NCBI RefSeq assembly: GCF_039907765.1
Contig: NZ_JARDJI010000005.1
Span: 62,001-126,000, forward strand
DNA length: 64,000 nucleotides
Origin: Aminobacter sp039907765
GTDB taxonomy: Bacteria; Pseudomonadota; Alphaproteobacteria; Rhizobiales; Rhizobiaceae
Direction: 5' to 3'
The position numbers and the translations under genes were made by a program. The notes below the pieces were generated by a model. The model was not told the DNA's origin. It saw nothing but the letters and a program-made list of their open reading frames with translations, and ran no database searches. Shown here piece by piece: positions 41,356-49,924 of the stretch (position 1 is its first letter; each line of letters starts with the position of its first letter).

Positions 41356-42261
41356 TTACGAGCCGTAGACCGGCTTCGCGGCAGGACGCGCCGCCACCAG
41401 CTCCTTGATCTTGTCGCCCAGTGCAGCTGCTTCCCAGCGGCTTTCCTTGTCGAACTCGGGGCCGTCGTTCCAGCCGAGGCAGACGCGGATCTTGCCGCCG
41501 ATCAGTTCGAACACCTGGCCGGTCACGTCGGCGGAGGCCGAACTGCACAGCCAGGCGACCAGCGGAGCGGTATTCTCGGGGGCAAAGATGTCGAACTCGC
41601 CTTCCTTGGCCTGCATCGCCTCGGCGAACGCGGTCTCGGTCATGCGCGTGCGCGCATTGGGCGCCAGCCCGTTGGCAGTGATGCCGTAGCGGCGCAGCTC
41701 AGCCGCCTGAACCAGCGTCAGCGAGGCGATGCCGCCCTTGGCCGCCGAATAGGCACTCTGGCCGACGCTGCCCTGCAGGCCCGCACCCGACGAGGTGTTG
41801 ATGATACGGGCATCGACCTGCTTGCCGGCCTTCTGCTGGGCGCGCCAGTAGTCGACCGCGTGGCGGCTGACGCAGAAATGGCCGCGCAGATGCACGCGCA
41901 GCACCGCGTCCCATTCGTCGGGCGTGCAGGACACGAACATGCGGTCGCGCACGAAACCGGCATTGTTGACCACGGCATGCAGCCCGCCGAAGGCGTCGAG
42001 CGCGGCCTTGACGATGCGGCCGCCGGCCTCGAAATCGGTGACGTCGTCATGGTTGGCGACGGCCTGTCCGCCCATGGCCCTGATCTCGTCGACCACCTGC
42101 TGCGCTGGCGTCTCCGCCGTCGCGTCGCCATGGGTGCCTACGCCGAGATCGTTGACCACGACCTTGGCGCCCTCGGCCGCCAGTCCCAGCGCATAGGCGC
42201 GGCCGAGGCCGCGGCCGGCGCCGGTGACGATCACAACCCTGTTTTCGCAGATCCCTGCCAT
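41356..42261 (-). CDS. SDR family 3-hydroxyacyl-CoA / 17-beta-HSD4-like dehydrogenase
   Basis: A 301-residue SDR of the MFE-2 type: VIVTGAGRGLGRAYALGLAAEGAKVVVNDLGVGTHGD at the N-terminus, then DDVTDFEAGGRIV, NNAGFVRDRMFVS, NTSSGAGLQGSVGQSAYSAAKGG and a long C-terminal tail. The family oxidises 3-hydroxyacyl-CoA, including steroid side-chain thioesters (Hsd4-like). It is last in the ECH-ACAD-ACAD-thiolase operon, where a hydroxyacyl-CoA dehydrogenase is otherwise missing, which supports this role. Confidence 0.85.
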   Translation of the reverse strand: MAGICENRVVIVTGAGRGLGRAYALGLAAEGAKVVVNDLGVGTHGDATAETPAQQVVDEIRAMGGQAVANHDDVTDFEAGGRIVKAALDAFGGLHAVVNNAGFVRDRMFVSCTPDEWDAVLRVHLRGHFCVSRHAVDYWRAQQKAGKQVDARIINTSSGAGLQGSVGQSAYSAAKGGIASLTLVQAAELRRYGITANGLAPNARTRMTETAFAEAMQAKEGEFDIFAPENTAPLVAWLCSSASADVTGQVFELIGGKIRVCLGWNDGPEFDKESRWEAAALGDKIKELVAARPAAKPVYGS

Positions 42262-42272
42262 GTCAGTCCTTC

Positions 42273-42875
42273 TCACTTTGTCTTGGTCGACAGCCGCACG
42301 GCGCGCGCCTGGCCGGCATTGCGCTTGCGGTCGGGCTCCGGGGTGCGGAGCGGTTCGCATTCCACGAGGTCGGCGAGCGACCGGTCGGCCAGCCGCTGGT
42401 ATTCGCCGTCGCCATTGTTGCGCCAGATGATCGCCTGTTCCGGCATCTCCTTGATCACCTTGGCCGGATTGCCGGCGATCAGGCTGCGCTGAGGCGTCAC
42501 CACCTCGTTCTTCACCAGGCTGAGCGCCGCCACCAGGCTGTCGTCGCCGATTATGGCCCCGTCCAGCACCACTGCGTTCATGCCGATCAGCGCGTTCTCG
42601 CCAACCGTGCAGCCATGCAGGATCGCGCCGTGTCCGACCGTGGCGCCACGCCCGACGATGCAGTCGGAACCCGCACCTGTATGCAGGGTGCAATTGTCCT
42701 GCACGCTGGCGTCGCCGACAACCGTGATGCGGCCGAAATCGCCGCGCAACGAAGCACCGGGGCCGATGTAGCAGCGCGGCCCGATGGTCACGTCGCCGAT
42801 CAGCACCGCCGTGGGGTGCAGGTAGGTGGTCGGATCGACCACCGGCACGATGCCCTCGAAGGCATAGCACGGCAT
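42273..42875 (-). CDS. PaaY/CaiE-like left-handed beta-helix protein
   Basis: A 200-residue hexapeptide-repeat protein of the gamma-carbonic-anhydrase type: HPTAVLIGDVTIGPRCYIGPGASLRGDFGRI, NCTLHTGAGSDCIVGRGATVGHGAILHGCTVGENALIGMNAVVLDGA. The metal-binding His residues of HTG, GHG and HGC are visible. PaaY is a thioesterase that rescues CoA in phenylacetate breakdown; a similar clean-up role is likely here. It begins 2 bp behind the thiolase stop. Confidence 0.83.
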   Translation of the reverse strand: MPCYAFEGIVPVVDPTTYLHPTAVLIGDVTIGPRCYIGPGASLRGDFGRITVVGDASVQDNCTLHTGAGSDCIVGRGATVGHGAILHGCTVGENALIGMNAVVLDGAIIGDDSLVAALSLVKNEVVTPQRSLIAGNPAKVIKEMPEQAIIWRNNGDGEYQRLADRSLADLVECEPLRTPEPDRKRNAGQARAVRLSTKTK

Positions 42876-42877
42876 GG

Positions 42878-44029
42878 TCAGAGCCTTTCGATGATCGTCA
42901 CGTTGGCCTGGCCGCCGCCTTCGCACATGGTCTGCAGCGCATAGCGGCCGTTGCGGCGCTCGAGTTCGTTGAGCATCGTCGTCATGATGCGAGCACCGGT
43001 GGCGCCCAGCGGATGGCCGAGCGCGATGGCGCCGCCATTGACGTTGACCTTGTCGCGCGGAATGCCGAGATCCTTGATCCAGGCGAGCGGGATCGATGCA
43101 AAAGCCTCGTTGCACTCGAACAGGTCGATGTCCTCTACCTTGAGGCCGGTCTTGGCCAGCGCGTGGCGCGTCGCCGGGATCGGCGCCGTCAGCATCCACA
43201 CCGGGTCGTCGCCACGCACGCTGATGTGATGAATGCGGGCGCGCGGCTTGAGGTTGTGGTCCCTCACCGCCTGCTCCGAGGCGATCAGCAGCGCCGCCGA
43301 GGCATCGGCGTTCTGGCTGGCCACGCCGGCATGCACGCGGCCGCCCTCGATCAGCGTCTTCAGCGTCGCCATCTTGTCGAGCGAGGTGTCGCGGCGCGGC
43401 GTCTCGTCGACGGCGAAGTCACCGACCGGCACGATCTCGCCGGCGAAACGGCCGGCATCGATGGCGGCGATGGCCCGCCGGTGGCTTTCGAGCGCGAACT
43501 GCTCCATCTCTTCGCGGCTGCACTGCCACTTCTCGGCAATCATCTCGGCCGAACGGAACTGGCTGACCTCCTGGTCGCCATAGCGGGCAATCCAGCCCGG
43601 CGAAGTGCTGAACGGATCGGGGAAGCCGAACTGCGGCCCGACCAGCATGGCCGACGCCATGGGGATCATGTTCATATTCTGCACGCCGCCGGCGATGACG
43701 AGGTCCTGCGTACCGCTCATCACGGCCTGGGCGGCGAAATGCACCGCCTGCTGTGCCGAACCGCACTGGCGGTCGACTGTCACGCCAGGCACATGGTCGG
43801 GCAATCCCGCCACCAGCCAGCAGGTGCGGGCGATGTCGCCGGCCTGCGAGCCTATCGTGTCGGTGCAGCCATAGATGACGTCGTCGACCGCGTTCGGGTC
43901 GACGCCGGTGCGGGCCATGAGCGCCTTGATCGGCTGGGCGCCGAGATCGGCCGAATGCATCTGCGCGAACGCGCCCTTCTTGCGCCCGACCGGCGTGCGG
44001 ATGGCGTCGACGATATAGGCTTCAGGCAT
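42878..44029 (-). CDS. fadA6: FadA6/FadA5-like thiolase of steroid degradation
   Basis: A 383-residue thiolase: VTVDRQCGSAQQAVHF with the nucleophilic Cys (about residue 87), GGVQNMNMIPMASAMLVG, WIARYGDQEVSQFRSAEMIAEKW, NEAFASIPLAW, GGAIALGHPLGATGAR and CEGGGQANVTIIERL. These stretches follow the steroid thiolases FadA5 and FadA6 (Rv3556c) rather than general thiolases. FadA6 cleaves products of IpdAB-opened HIP. The start overlaps the preceding ACAD by 8 bp. Confidence 0.87.
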   Translation of the reverse strand: MPEAYIVDAIRTPVGRKKGAFAQMHSADLGAQPIKALMARTGVDPNAVDDVIYGCTDTIGSQAGDIARTCWLVAGLPDHVPGVTVDRQCGSAQQAVHFAAQAVMSGTQDLVIAGGVQNMNMIPMASAMLVGPQFGFPDPFSTSPGWIARYGDQEVSQFRSAEMIAEKWQCSREEMEQFALESHRRAIAAIDAGRFAGEIVPVGDFAVDETPRRDTSLDKMATLKTLIEGGRVHAGVASQNADASAALLIASEQAVRDHNLKPRARIHHISVRGDDPVWMLTAPIPATRHALAKTGLKVEDIDLFECNEAFASIPLAWIKDLGIPRDKVNVNGGAIALGHPLGATGARIMTTMLNELERRNGRYALQTMCEGGGQANVTIIERL

Positions 44030-45086
44030 GTTCGGCCTCTCTGGCAAAGGTGTGTTCGGGTCCGAGCGGACGCGCAAAGACCCGGGCGGCGACGCGCTCG
44101 CGGTGGAAGGCGGTGCCGCCCCACCAGCTGGTCAGCGCGATGCCGCGCTTGAGGAAGAAGTGGACGTCCACCTCCCAGGAATAGCCCATGGCGCCATGCA
44201 CCTGGATCGAGGTGCGAGCGGCGACGTCGGCTGCTTCGGCGCAGGCGAGCTTTGCCTGCGAGATGCGGGCGCGGCTGTAGAGGTCGCCCTGCTCCAGCTG
44301 GGCGGCCGCCGCATGCAGCACCGGCCGGGCGAATTCGATCTTCACCTGGGCGGTCGCGAGATGGTGCTTCACCGCCTGGTAGGAACCGATCGGCTTGCCG
44401 AACTGCTGGCGTTCCTTGGCGTAGGCGACGCCGAGATCGACGCAACGCTGGGCGATGCCTTGCATCTGCGCGGCGGCGAACAGCGCCCCGCGGTCGAGTG
44501 CAGCGGCAAGCGGTGCCGCCGCCTCGTCTGTGCCGGCGATCAGCGTCTCGGCGCTCGGCTCGAATTCGACTGTAAACAGCCGGCGGAACGGATCGACGCT
44601 CGGCTGCGCCCCGATCTTAGCCTTGGCTGTCTCGACCAGATGCACGGCACCGTCGCGCACGACGAGCACTGCCTCCGCCGTATCGGCATCGGCGACGAAC
44701 GGATTGGCCGGATGGGCGACAGTCACCGTCACTTCGCCCGCCAGCGCCCGCCCCAGCAGGGCAGCCGCGCGGACATTGCCGGAGAAGTCCGCCAACAAAG
44801 GCAGCGCCACGCCGGCATTCTCGACCAGCGGCTCCGGCAGGCCGGCATAACCGCAGGCCTCGGCGATCTGGACGAAGTCGATTGCCTTGAGGCCAAGCCC
44901 GCCCTTTTCTTCGCCCACCAGCGCACCGGCGAGGCCCATCTCGACGATCTTGGCCCAGCGGGCCTCGTCGCGGGCAGCGCCCTCGCCCATCAGGCGGCGC
45001 AGGTCGGCCGGCTGGCAGACGTCGGCGAGCAGTTCGCGGACGACATCTGCCGTCATCGTCTGTTCTTCGGAGAAACGGAAATCCAT
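44022..45086 (-). CDS. Acyl-CoA dehydrogenase, beta-like subunit (FadE18 type)
   Basis: A 354-residue ACAD-fold protein: MDFRFSEEQTMTADVVRELL, a short divergent middle domain, QQFGKPIGSYQAVKHHLATAQV and VHGAMGYSWEVDVHFFLKRG. It lacks the xxGTxEIQR tail. The pairing with the gene upstream mirrors mycobacterial FadE17-FadE18 (Rv1934c-Rv1933c); such pairs form alpha2-beta2 dehydrogenases. 14 bp separate the two genes. Confidence 0.85.
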   Translation of the reverse strand: MDFRFSEEQTMTADVVRELLADVCQPADLRRLMGEGAARDEARWAKIVEMGLAGALVGEEKGGLGLKAIDFVQIAEACGYAGLPEPLVENAGVALPLLADFSGNVRAAALLGRALAGEVTVTVAHPANPFVADADTAEAVLVVRDGAVHLVETAKAKIGAQPSVDPFRRLFTVEFEPSAETLIAGTDEAAAPLAAALDRGALFAAAQMQGIAQRCVDLGVAYAKERQQFGKPIGSYQAVKHHLATAQVKIEFARPVLHAAAAQLEQGDLYSRARISQAKLACAEAADVAARTSIQVHGAMGYSWEVDVHFFLKRGIALTSWWGGTAFHRERVAARVFARPLGPEHTFAREAEHA

Positions 45087-45100
45087 CTTTTCGCCTCCCC

Positions 45101-46264
45101 CTATGCGCGCGGCAGCCCGAGCATGCGCTCGGCGATGATGTTGCGCTGGATCTCGTTCGAGCCGGCATAGATCGGCCCGGCCAGCGAGAAGAAATAGCCG
45201 TCCAGCCAGCGGCCGATGTCGCCGGCCTCGGGTGCGGAGCGCAAAAGTTCGGCGCGCGCGCCCAGGATCGACAATGCCGCCTTGTGCATGGCGATGTCCA
45301 TTTCCGACCAGAATATCTTGTTGGTGCTGGCCTCGGCGCCGATGTGGCCACCTGCGGCAAGGCGCGAGGCGGTGGCATAGATCGACAGCGCATAGGCCTC
45401 GGCGTCCATCCACGACTGCAACACCGCGGCTCGCACCGTCGGCTCGACCTCGGCCTCATGCGCCTTGTACAGCTCGACCAGCTTGCGCGCCGCCACCTGG
45501 AAGCGCGCCGGGCTGCGCAGCATCAGGCCGCGTTCGAAGCCGGCGGTCGCCATGCAGATGTTCCAGCCCTCGCCCTCGCCGCCGAGGCGGTTGAAGGCGG
45601 GCACGCGCACGTCGTCGAGGAAGATTTCGGCAAAGCCGGTCTCGCCGTCGATCTGCGGGATCGCTTGAACGCGCACGCCCGGAGCGTCGAGCGGGAAGAA
45701 GATCAGCGACAGGCCCTTGTGGCGCTGCGAGGCAGGATCGGTGCGGAACAGGCCGAAAGCCCAGTCGGCGAAGACCGCGCGCGACGACCAGATCTTGTGA
45801 CCCTTGAGCACATATTCGTCGCATTCGAGCACGGCAGTCGCACGCACCGAGGCGAGGTCGGAACCGGCCTGCGGCTCGGACCAGGCCTGCGCCCAGATTT
45901 CGTCGCCCGAGGCCATGGAGGTCAGGAAGCGCGCCTTCTGCTCGTCGGTACCATATTCCATCAGGGTCGGGCCGAGCAGGAAGATGCCGTTCTGGTTGAC
46001 GCGCAGCGGCGCGCCAGCCCGGTAATATTCTTCCTCGAAGATCAGCCACTGGATGAGGTCGAGCCCGCGGCCGCCATAGCTCTCCGGCCAGGTGACCATG
46101 CCCCAGCGGCCGTCGGCCAGCACACGCTCCCAGGCGCGATGCGCTTCAAACCCCTCGCGACTGGTGTCGAAGGATGGCAGCGGCTTCTCGGGCACATGCA
46201 TTTCGAGCCAGGAGCGCACTTCCTTACGGAAGGCCTTCTGCTCGTCGGTGTAGTTCACATCCAC
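45101..46264 (-). CDS. Acyl-CoA dehydrogenase, alpha-like subunit (FadE17 type)
   Basis: A 387-residue ACAD: MDVNYTDEQKAFRKEVRSWLEMHVPEK, WPESYGGRGLDLIQWLIFEEEYYRAGAP, WAQAWSEPQAGSDLASV, LKGHKIWSSRAVFADW and IYAGSNEIQRNIIAERMLGLPR. As in steroid-type heteromeric ACADs the YEGT Glu is absent (YAGS). The start is GTG 46264. It follows an EchA13-like hydratase, the same order as Rv1935c-Rv1934c-Rv1933c. Confidence 0.87.
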   Translation of the reverse strand: MDVNYTDEQKAFRKEVRSWLEMHVPEKPLPSFDTSREGFEAHRAWERVLADGRWGMVTWPESYGGRGLDLIQWLIFEEEYYRAGAPLRVNQNGIFLLGPTLMEYGTDEQKARFLTSMASGDEIWAQAWSEPQAGSDLASVRATAVLECDEYVLKGHKIWSSRAVFADWAFGLFRTDPASQRHKGLSLIFFPLDAPGVRVQAIPQIDGETGFAEIFLDDVRVPAFNRLGGEGEGWNICMATAGFERGLMLRSPARFQVAARKLVELYKAHEAEVEPTVRAAVLQSWMDAEAYALSIYATASRLAAGGHIGAEASTNKIFWSEMDIAMHKAALSILGARAELLRSAPEAGDIGRWLDGYFFSLAGPIYAGSNEIQRNIIAERMLGLPRA

Positions 46265-46298
46265 GCTTGGAAATTCCCGTTGGTCGGCAGCGGCGGGC

Positions 46299-47195
46299 TC
46301 AGGCCTCTCCGGCCTGTTTCTTGTTGGCGGCGGCCATGCTCCTGGCGTCCTGTCCGCCCAGCGTGTTGCCGGTGGTCAGGTCGTTCTGGGCATGGGCGAA
46401 ATGGTGCATGTGGTAGTGCGCATCCATGGCGGTGCGCTTGCCACGCAGGTCCTCGACATGGTTGATCGCCTGCTTCGACAGCCAGAGGCCGAGGCGCGGA
46501 TACTGCGCCAGCTTCTCGGCCATCGCCCGGCCGGCGCCTTCGAGTTCGTCGCGGGTCACCATCTTGTTGACCATGCCGAACTGTTCGGCGCGCGCCGCAG
46601 GCATGCGCTCGCCCATCATCAGGAACTCCTTGGCGACGCGCGGCGGCAGCTCGAAGGCGTGCGCGAAATACTCGACGCCCGGGATGCCCATGCGCACGAC
46701 CGGGTCCTGGAAGAAGGCGTCGTCGGTGGCAACGATGAAGTCGCAGACCCAGGCGAGCATCAGCCCGCCGGCGACGCAGGCGCCCTGCACCAGCGCGATC
46801 GTCGGCTTCGGGATATCGCGCCAGCGGCGGCACATGCCGAGATAGACCTCGTGCTCCCGGGTGTAGAGCATCTCGGCCGCCGGCTTGTTAGTGTGGTCGG
46901 CCCACATCAGGCGGCGGTCGAAGGTCTTGTTGACGTCGCGGCCCGGCGTGCCGATGTCGTGGCCGGCCGAAAAATGCTTGCCCGCGCCGCGCAGGATGAT
47001 GACCTTCACGGCGTCATCGTCGACGGCGCGCTTGAAGGCGTCGTCCAGCGCATAGGTCATCTGCGAGTTCTGGGCATTGTTGAACGTCGGGCGATTCATC
47101 GTCACCCAGGCGATCGGACCCTCGGTCTCGTAGAGAACCGGCTCGGCCGTCTCATAGGTGATGTCTGCCGTGCGCGGCTCAACCAGATCGCTCAT
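46299..47195 (-). CDS. Enoyl-CoA hydratase/isomerase, EchA13-like
   Basis: A 298-residue crotonase: MNRPTFNNAQNSQMTYALDDAFKRAVDDDAVKVIILRGAGKHFSAGHDIGTPGRD, YLGMCRRWRDIPKPTIALVQGACVAGGLMLAWVCDFIVA and VRMGIPGVEYFAHAFELP. The long loop after SAGHDIG and the HHFAHAxN...LGGxDARSMAAANKK tail match mycobacterial EchA13 (Rv1935c). It is first in a six-gene operon with ACAD pair, FadA6-like thiolase, PaaY-like protein and SDR: a complete beta-oxidation round. ATG 47195; operator 69 bp upstream. Confidence 0.87.
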   Translation of the reverse strand: MSDLVEPRTADITYETAEPVLYETEGPIAWVTMNRPTFNNAQNSQMTYALDDAFKRAVDDDAVKVIILRGAGKHFSAGHDIGTPGRDVNKTFDRRLMWADHTNKPAAEMLYTREHEVYLGMCRRWRDIPKPTIALVQGACVAGGLMLAWVCDFIVATDDAFFQDPVVRMGIPGVEYFAHAFELPPRVAKEFLMMGERMPAARAEQFGMVNKMVTRDELEGAGRAMAEKLAQYPRLGLWLSKQAINHVEDLRGKRTAMDAHYHMHHFAHAQNDLTTGNTLGGQDARSMAAANKKQAGEA

Positions 47196-47264
47196 TTCAA
47201 GGGTTTCCGCTGACAATTCAACTTCGTAGCTGACGAGAAAATTACGTTCCCCGCCAAGGGGTGC

Positions 47265-47284
47265 AATCGTCCAAAGGGACTAAC
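47265..47284 (-). promoter_or_regulatory. Island operator, ECH-ACAD-thiolase operon
   Basis: AATCGTCC-AAAG-GGACTAAC, 69 bp before the ECH start. GGACTAACGG recurs in the sites at 17407 and 53970. Confidence 0.8.
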
Positions 47285-47294
47285 GGCGAGCCAG

Positions 47295-47313
47295 GATTGT
47301 GCGTCGCACAATC
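47295..47313. repeat. 19-bp palindrome at the end of the aldo/keto reductase gene
   Basis: GATTGTGCG-T-CGCACAATC is a perfect inverted repeat with one central base. It touches the aldo/keto reductase stop codon and lies 10 bp from the operator. There is no T run, so a protein-binding site is as likely as a terminator. Confidence 0.7.
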
Positions 47314-48256
47314 ACTTGCAGATCGTGTCGATCTCGGCGAGTTCGGCAGCCGACAGCTTCCACGAAGCCGCCGCCGCATTGGCCACCACCTGCTCGGGAC
47401 GGGTGGCCCCCGCGATCACGCTGGAAACGATCGGCTGGCAGGCAAGCCACGAGAACGCCAGTTCGAGGATGGTGCGGCCGCGCGCCTCGCTGAAGGCGAT
47501 CAGCTTCTCGACCTTGTCGAGGTTCGTGTCGGTGAGGCCGGCCTTGAAATAGGCCATGCTCATGCGCGTGTCCTCGGGCATGGCCTGGCCCCTGCGGTAC
47601 TTGCCGGTCAACAGCCCGCTCGCCAGCGGGAAATAGGGCAGCAGCGTCATGCCGGTGCGGCGCATCGCCGGGAACAGTTCCGTCTCGGCCGAGCGCGAGA
47701 TGAGATTGTATTCGGCCTGGGTGGATTGCAGGCCGTGCAGATTGTGGTGGCGCGAGGTCCAGCCGGCATCGACCAGCATCCAGGCGGGCAGGTTCGAGCA
47801 GCCGAGATAGCGGACCTTGCCCTGCTTCACGAGATCGTCCAGTGCCCTGAGCGTCTCCTCGATCGGCGTCTGCGGATCGGGGAAGTGATACTGGTAGAGA
47901 TCGATATAGTCGGTCCTGAGGCGGCGCAGGCTGTCCTCGACAGCGCCCATGACGTAGCCGCGCGAGCCGTTGTAGCGGTTGCTCCTGTCGCGGTTCAGCG
48001 GCGAGGCGAACTTCGTTGCCAGCACCACCTCCTTGCGGCGGTCGCGGAGGATTTCGCCCAGAGTGGTCTCGGAGCCCCCGTTGACACCATAGGAGTCGGC
48101 GGTATCAAGCAGCGTGATGCCGGCATCGAGCGCAGCATGCACCACCTTGCGGGCAGCCTCGGTGTCGAGCGACCTGATCATGCCGCCGAAGTTGTTGCAG
48201 CCGAGGCCGACGATCGAAACCTCCAGGCCCGTGCGCCCGAGAACGCGCTTTTCCAT
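47312..48256 (-). CDS. Aldo/keto reductase
   Basis: A 314-residue AKR TIM-barrel: RVLGRTGLEVSIVGLGCNNFGG start, the tetrad Asp in LLDTADSYG, Lys in LATKFASP and His in YQYHFPDP. It is last in the LivH-LivMG-LivF-thioesterase-GMC operon and reduces a carbonyl with NADPH. Some AKRs act on 3-ketosteroids, but this one is closer to the general YghZ/L-glyceraldehyde-3-phosphate reductase-like group. Confidence 0.87.
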   Translation of the reverse strand: MEKRVLGRTGLEVSIVGLGCNNFGGMIRSLDTEAARKVVHAALDAGITLLDTADSYGVNGGSETTLGEILRDRRKEVVLATKFASPLNRDRSNRYNGSRGYVMGAVEDSLRRLRTDYIDLYQYHFPDPQTPIEETLRALDDLVKQGKVRYLGCSNLPAWMLVDAGWTSRHHNLHGLQSTQAEYNLISRSAETELFPAMRRTGMTLLPYFPLASGLLTGKYRRGQAMPEDTRMSMAYFKAGLTDTNLDKVEKLIAFSEARGRTILELAFSWLACQPIVSSVIAGATRPEQVVANAAAASWKLSAAELAEIDTICK

Positions 48257-48301
48257 CTCGTCTACTCCATCATCTACAGTAAATAAATCATTGAATTTAT
48301 T

Positions 48302-49924
48302 TTATATTGATGAAGCTGCTGCCTTGATCATGTCGGCCGCCTTCTCGGCAATCATCACGGTCGCGGCATAGGTGTTGCCGTTGACCAGCACCGGCATGAT
48401 CGACGCGTCGGCGACCCGCAGCCTCTCCACACCGCGCACCCGCAACTGCGGATCGACCACCGAGTCCCCATCGGCGCCCATCCGGCAGGTGCCAGCGGCA
48501 TGATAATGCGTCACGGCCGTCGCCAGGATGTCCTCGGCGATGTCGTCGAGCGAACGGATCGGGCGTGCCGGCAACAATTCCCTGTCGAGCACGCCGCGAA
48601 GCGCCGGCTGGTTGACGATGGCGCGTGTCCTGTCGGCGCCTTCGGCCAGGATCCTGAGGTCGCGTGGATCGGAGAAATAGTTGGGCGAGATCGCAGCGTG
48701 CGCCAGGGGCTCGGCCGACTTCAGCGTCACCTGCCCGCGGCTGTAGGGCGAACCGTGATTGAGCAGCAGCGTGAAGCCGTGTTCGCGCGGCAGGATGCCG
48801 AGCACGCCCGGCCCGCGCCGGATCACGGTCGCCGGCGCCATGCATACCTGGATTTCACTGCCTTCATCGCCTTCAATGGCGTGGAAATAGCCGGATGTCG
48901 GAAACAGCCCGCGGCTCAGCACGCCGCGCCGGCGCAACGCGTATTGCGCGCCCGCCTTCAGCGCGCCCCACGGCCTGACATGGGTGTAGGCGCTGACCGG
49001 CTTGGTCGTGGTGTACATCAGCCGGTACATCGGATGGTTCTGCAGGTTCCGCCCGACTTCAGGCCGCTCGGCAGCCACCTTTATGCCCAGGCGTTGCAGG
49101 CTGGCACCCTCGCCGACGCCGGACAGCATCAGCAATTGCGGTGAATTCACCGCCCCGCCGCTCAGGATCACTTCCTTCACGGCGCGTGCCAGGCGTGTCC
49201 GCCCCTCATGTGCAAACACCACGCCCGTCGCCATTCCAGCCTCGATCACCACGCGCAGCACCGGCGCGTTGACGATCAGCGTGAGGTTCGGCCGCTTCAG
49301 CGCCGGGTGCAGGAAAGCCGCAGCCGTGCTCGAACGCCTGCCGCGCCCAACCGTGAGGTCGACATGGCCGAAGGCCTCCGCTGCGTCCTTGTTGAGATCG
49401 TCGGTCAGCGGCAGGCCTTCCTGGGCCGCCGCATCGAGGAACATGTCGCAGACGGGTGCCGTGCCCTGCCCCTTGGAAACCTGCAACGGTCCGCTGTCGC
49501 CATGGATGTCGCTGGCGCCGCGCTCGTTGGTCTCGGATTTCCTGAAATACGGCAGGACCTCGTCATAGCTCCAGCCGTCGTTGCCGAGCGCCTTCCAGTT
49601 GTCGTAGTCGCGCCGATGCCCGCGCATGTACATCATGCCGTTGATCGAGCTGGAACCGCCGACGATCCTGCCCTGCGCCCAATAGAGTTTGCGGCCGCCC
49701 AGCGCTTCCACCGGCTCGCTTTCGTAGCTCCAGTTGTAGTCCGGGTGCGTGCCGGTCACGACATTGGCGCCGGGAATGCGGATCAGCATGCCCTTGTCCA
49801 GTCCGCCGGCCTCGATGACGGCGACCCGCGCGTTCGGATTCTCGGACAGGCGGGCGGCAAGCACGCAGCCGGCAGCGCCCGCGCCGACGACGACGTAGTC
49901 GAATTCGAGATCGCTGAACGTCAC
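48302..49924 (-). CDS. GMC-family FAD-dependent alcohol dehydrogenase
   Basis: A 540-residue GMC oxidoreductase: VVGAGAAGCVLAARLSENPN, WAQGRIVGGSSSINGMMYMRGH, GGAVNSPQLLMLSGVG, and the active His in HYHAAGTCRMG followed by VNGNTYAATVMIAEKAAD. The start is GTG 49924, overlapping the thioesterase stop (GTGA). It is a paralogue of the GMC at 34998 and oxidises an alcohol group, probably of an imported compound. The stretch 48257-48301 upstream of the AKR is AT-rich and carries no gene. Confidence 0.9.
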   Translation of the reverse strand: MTFSDLEFDYVVVGAGAAGCVLAARLSENPNARVAVIEAGGLDKGMLIRIPGANVVTGTHPDYNWSYESEPVEALGGRKLYWAQGRIVGGSSSINGMMYMRGHRRDYDNWKALGNDGWSYDEVLPYFRKSETNERGASDIHGDSGPLQVSKGQGTAPVCDMFLDAAAQEGLPLTDDLNKDAAEAFGHVDLTVGRGRRSSTAAAFLHPALKRPNLTLIVNAPVLRVVIEAGMATGVVFAHEGRTRLARAVKEVILSGGAVNSPQLLMLSGVGEGASLQRLGIKVAAERPEVGRNLQNHPMYRLMYTTTKPVSAYTHVRPWGALKAGAQYALRRRGVLSRGLFPTSGYFHAIEGDEGSEIQVCMAPATVIRRGPGVLGILPREHGFTLLLNHGSPYSRGQVTLKSAEPLAHAAISPNYFSDPRDLRILAEGADRTRAIVNQPALRGVLDRELLPARPIRSLDDIAEDILATAVTHYHAAGTCRMGADGDSVVDPQLRVRGVERLRVADASIMPVLVNGNTYAATVMIAEKAADMIKAAASSI

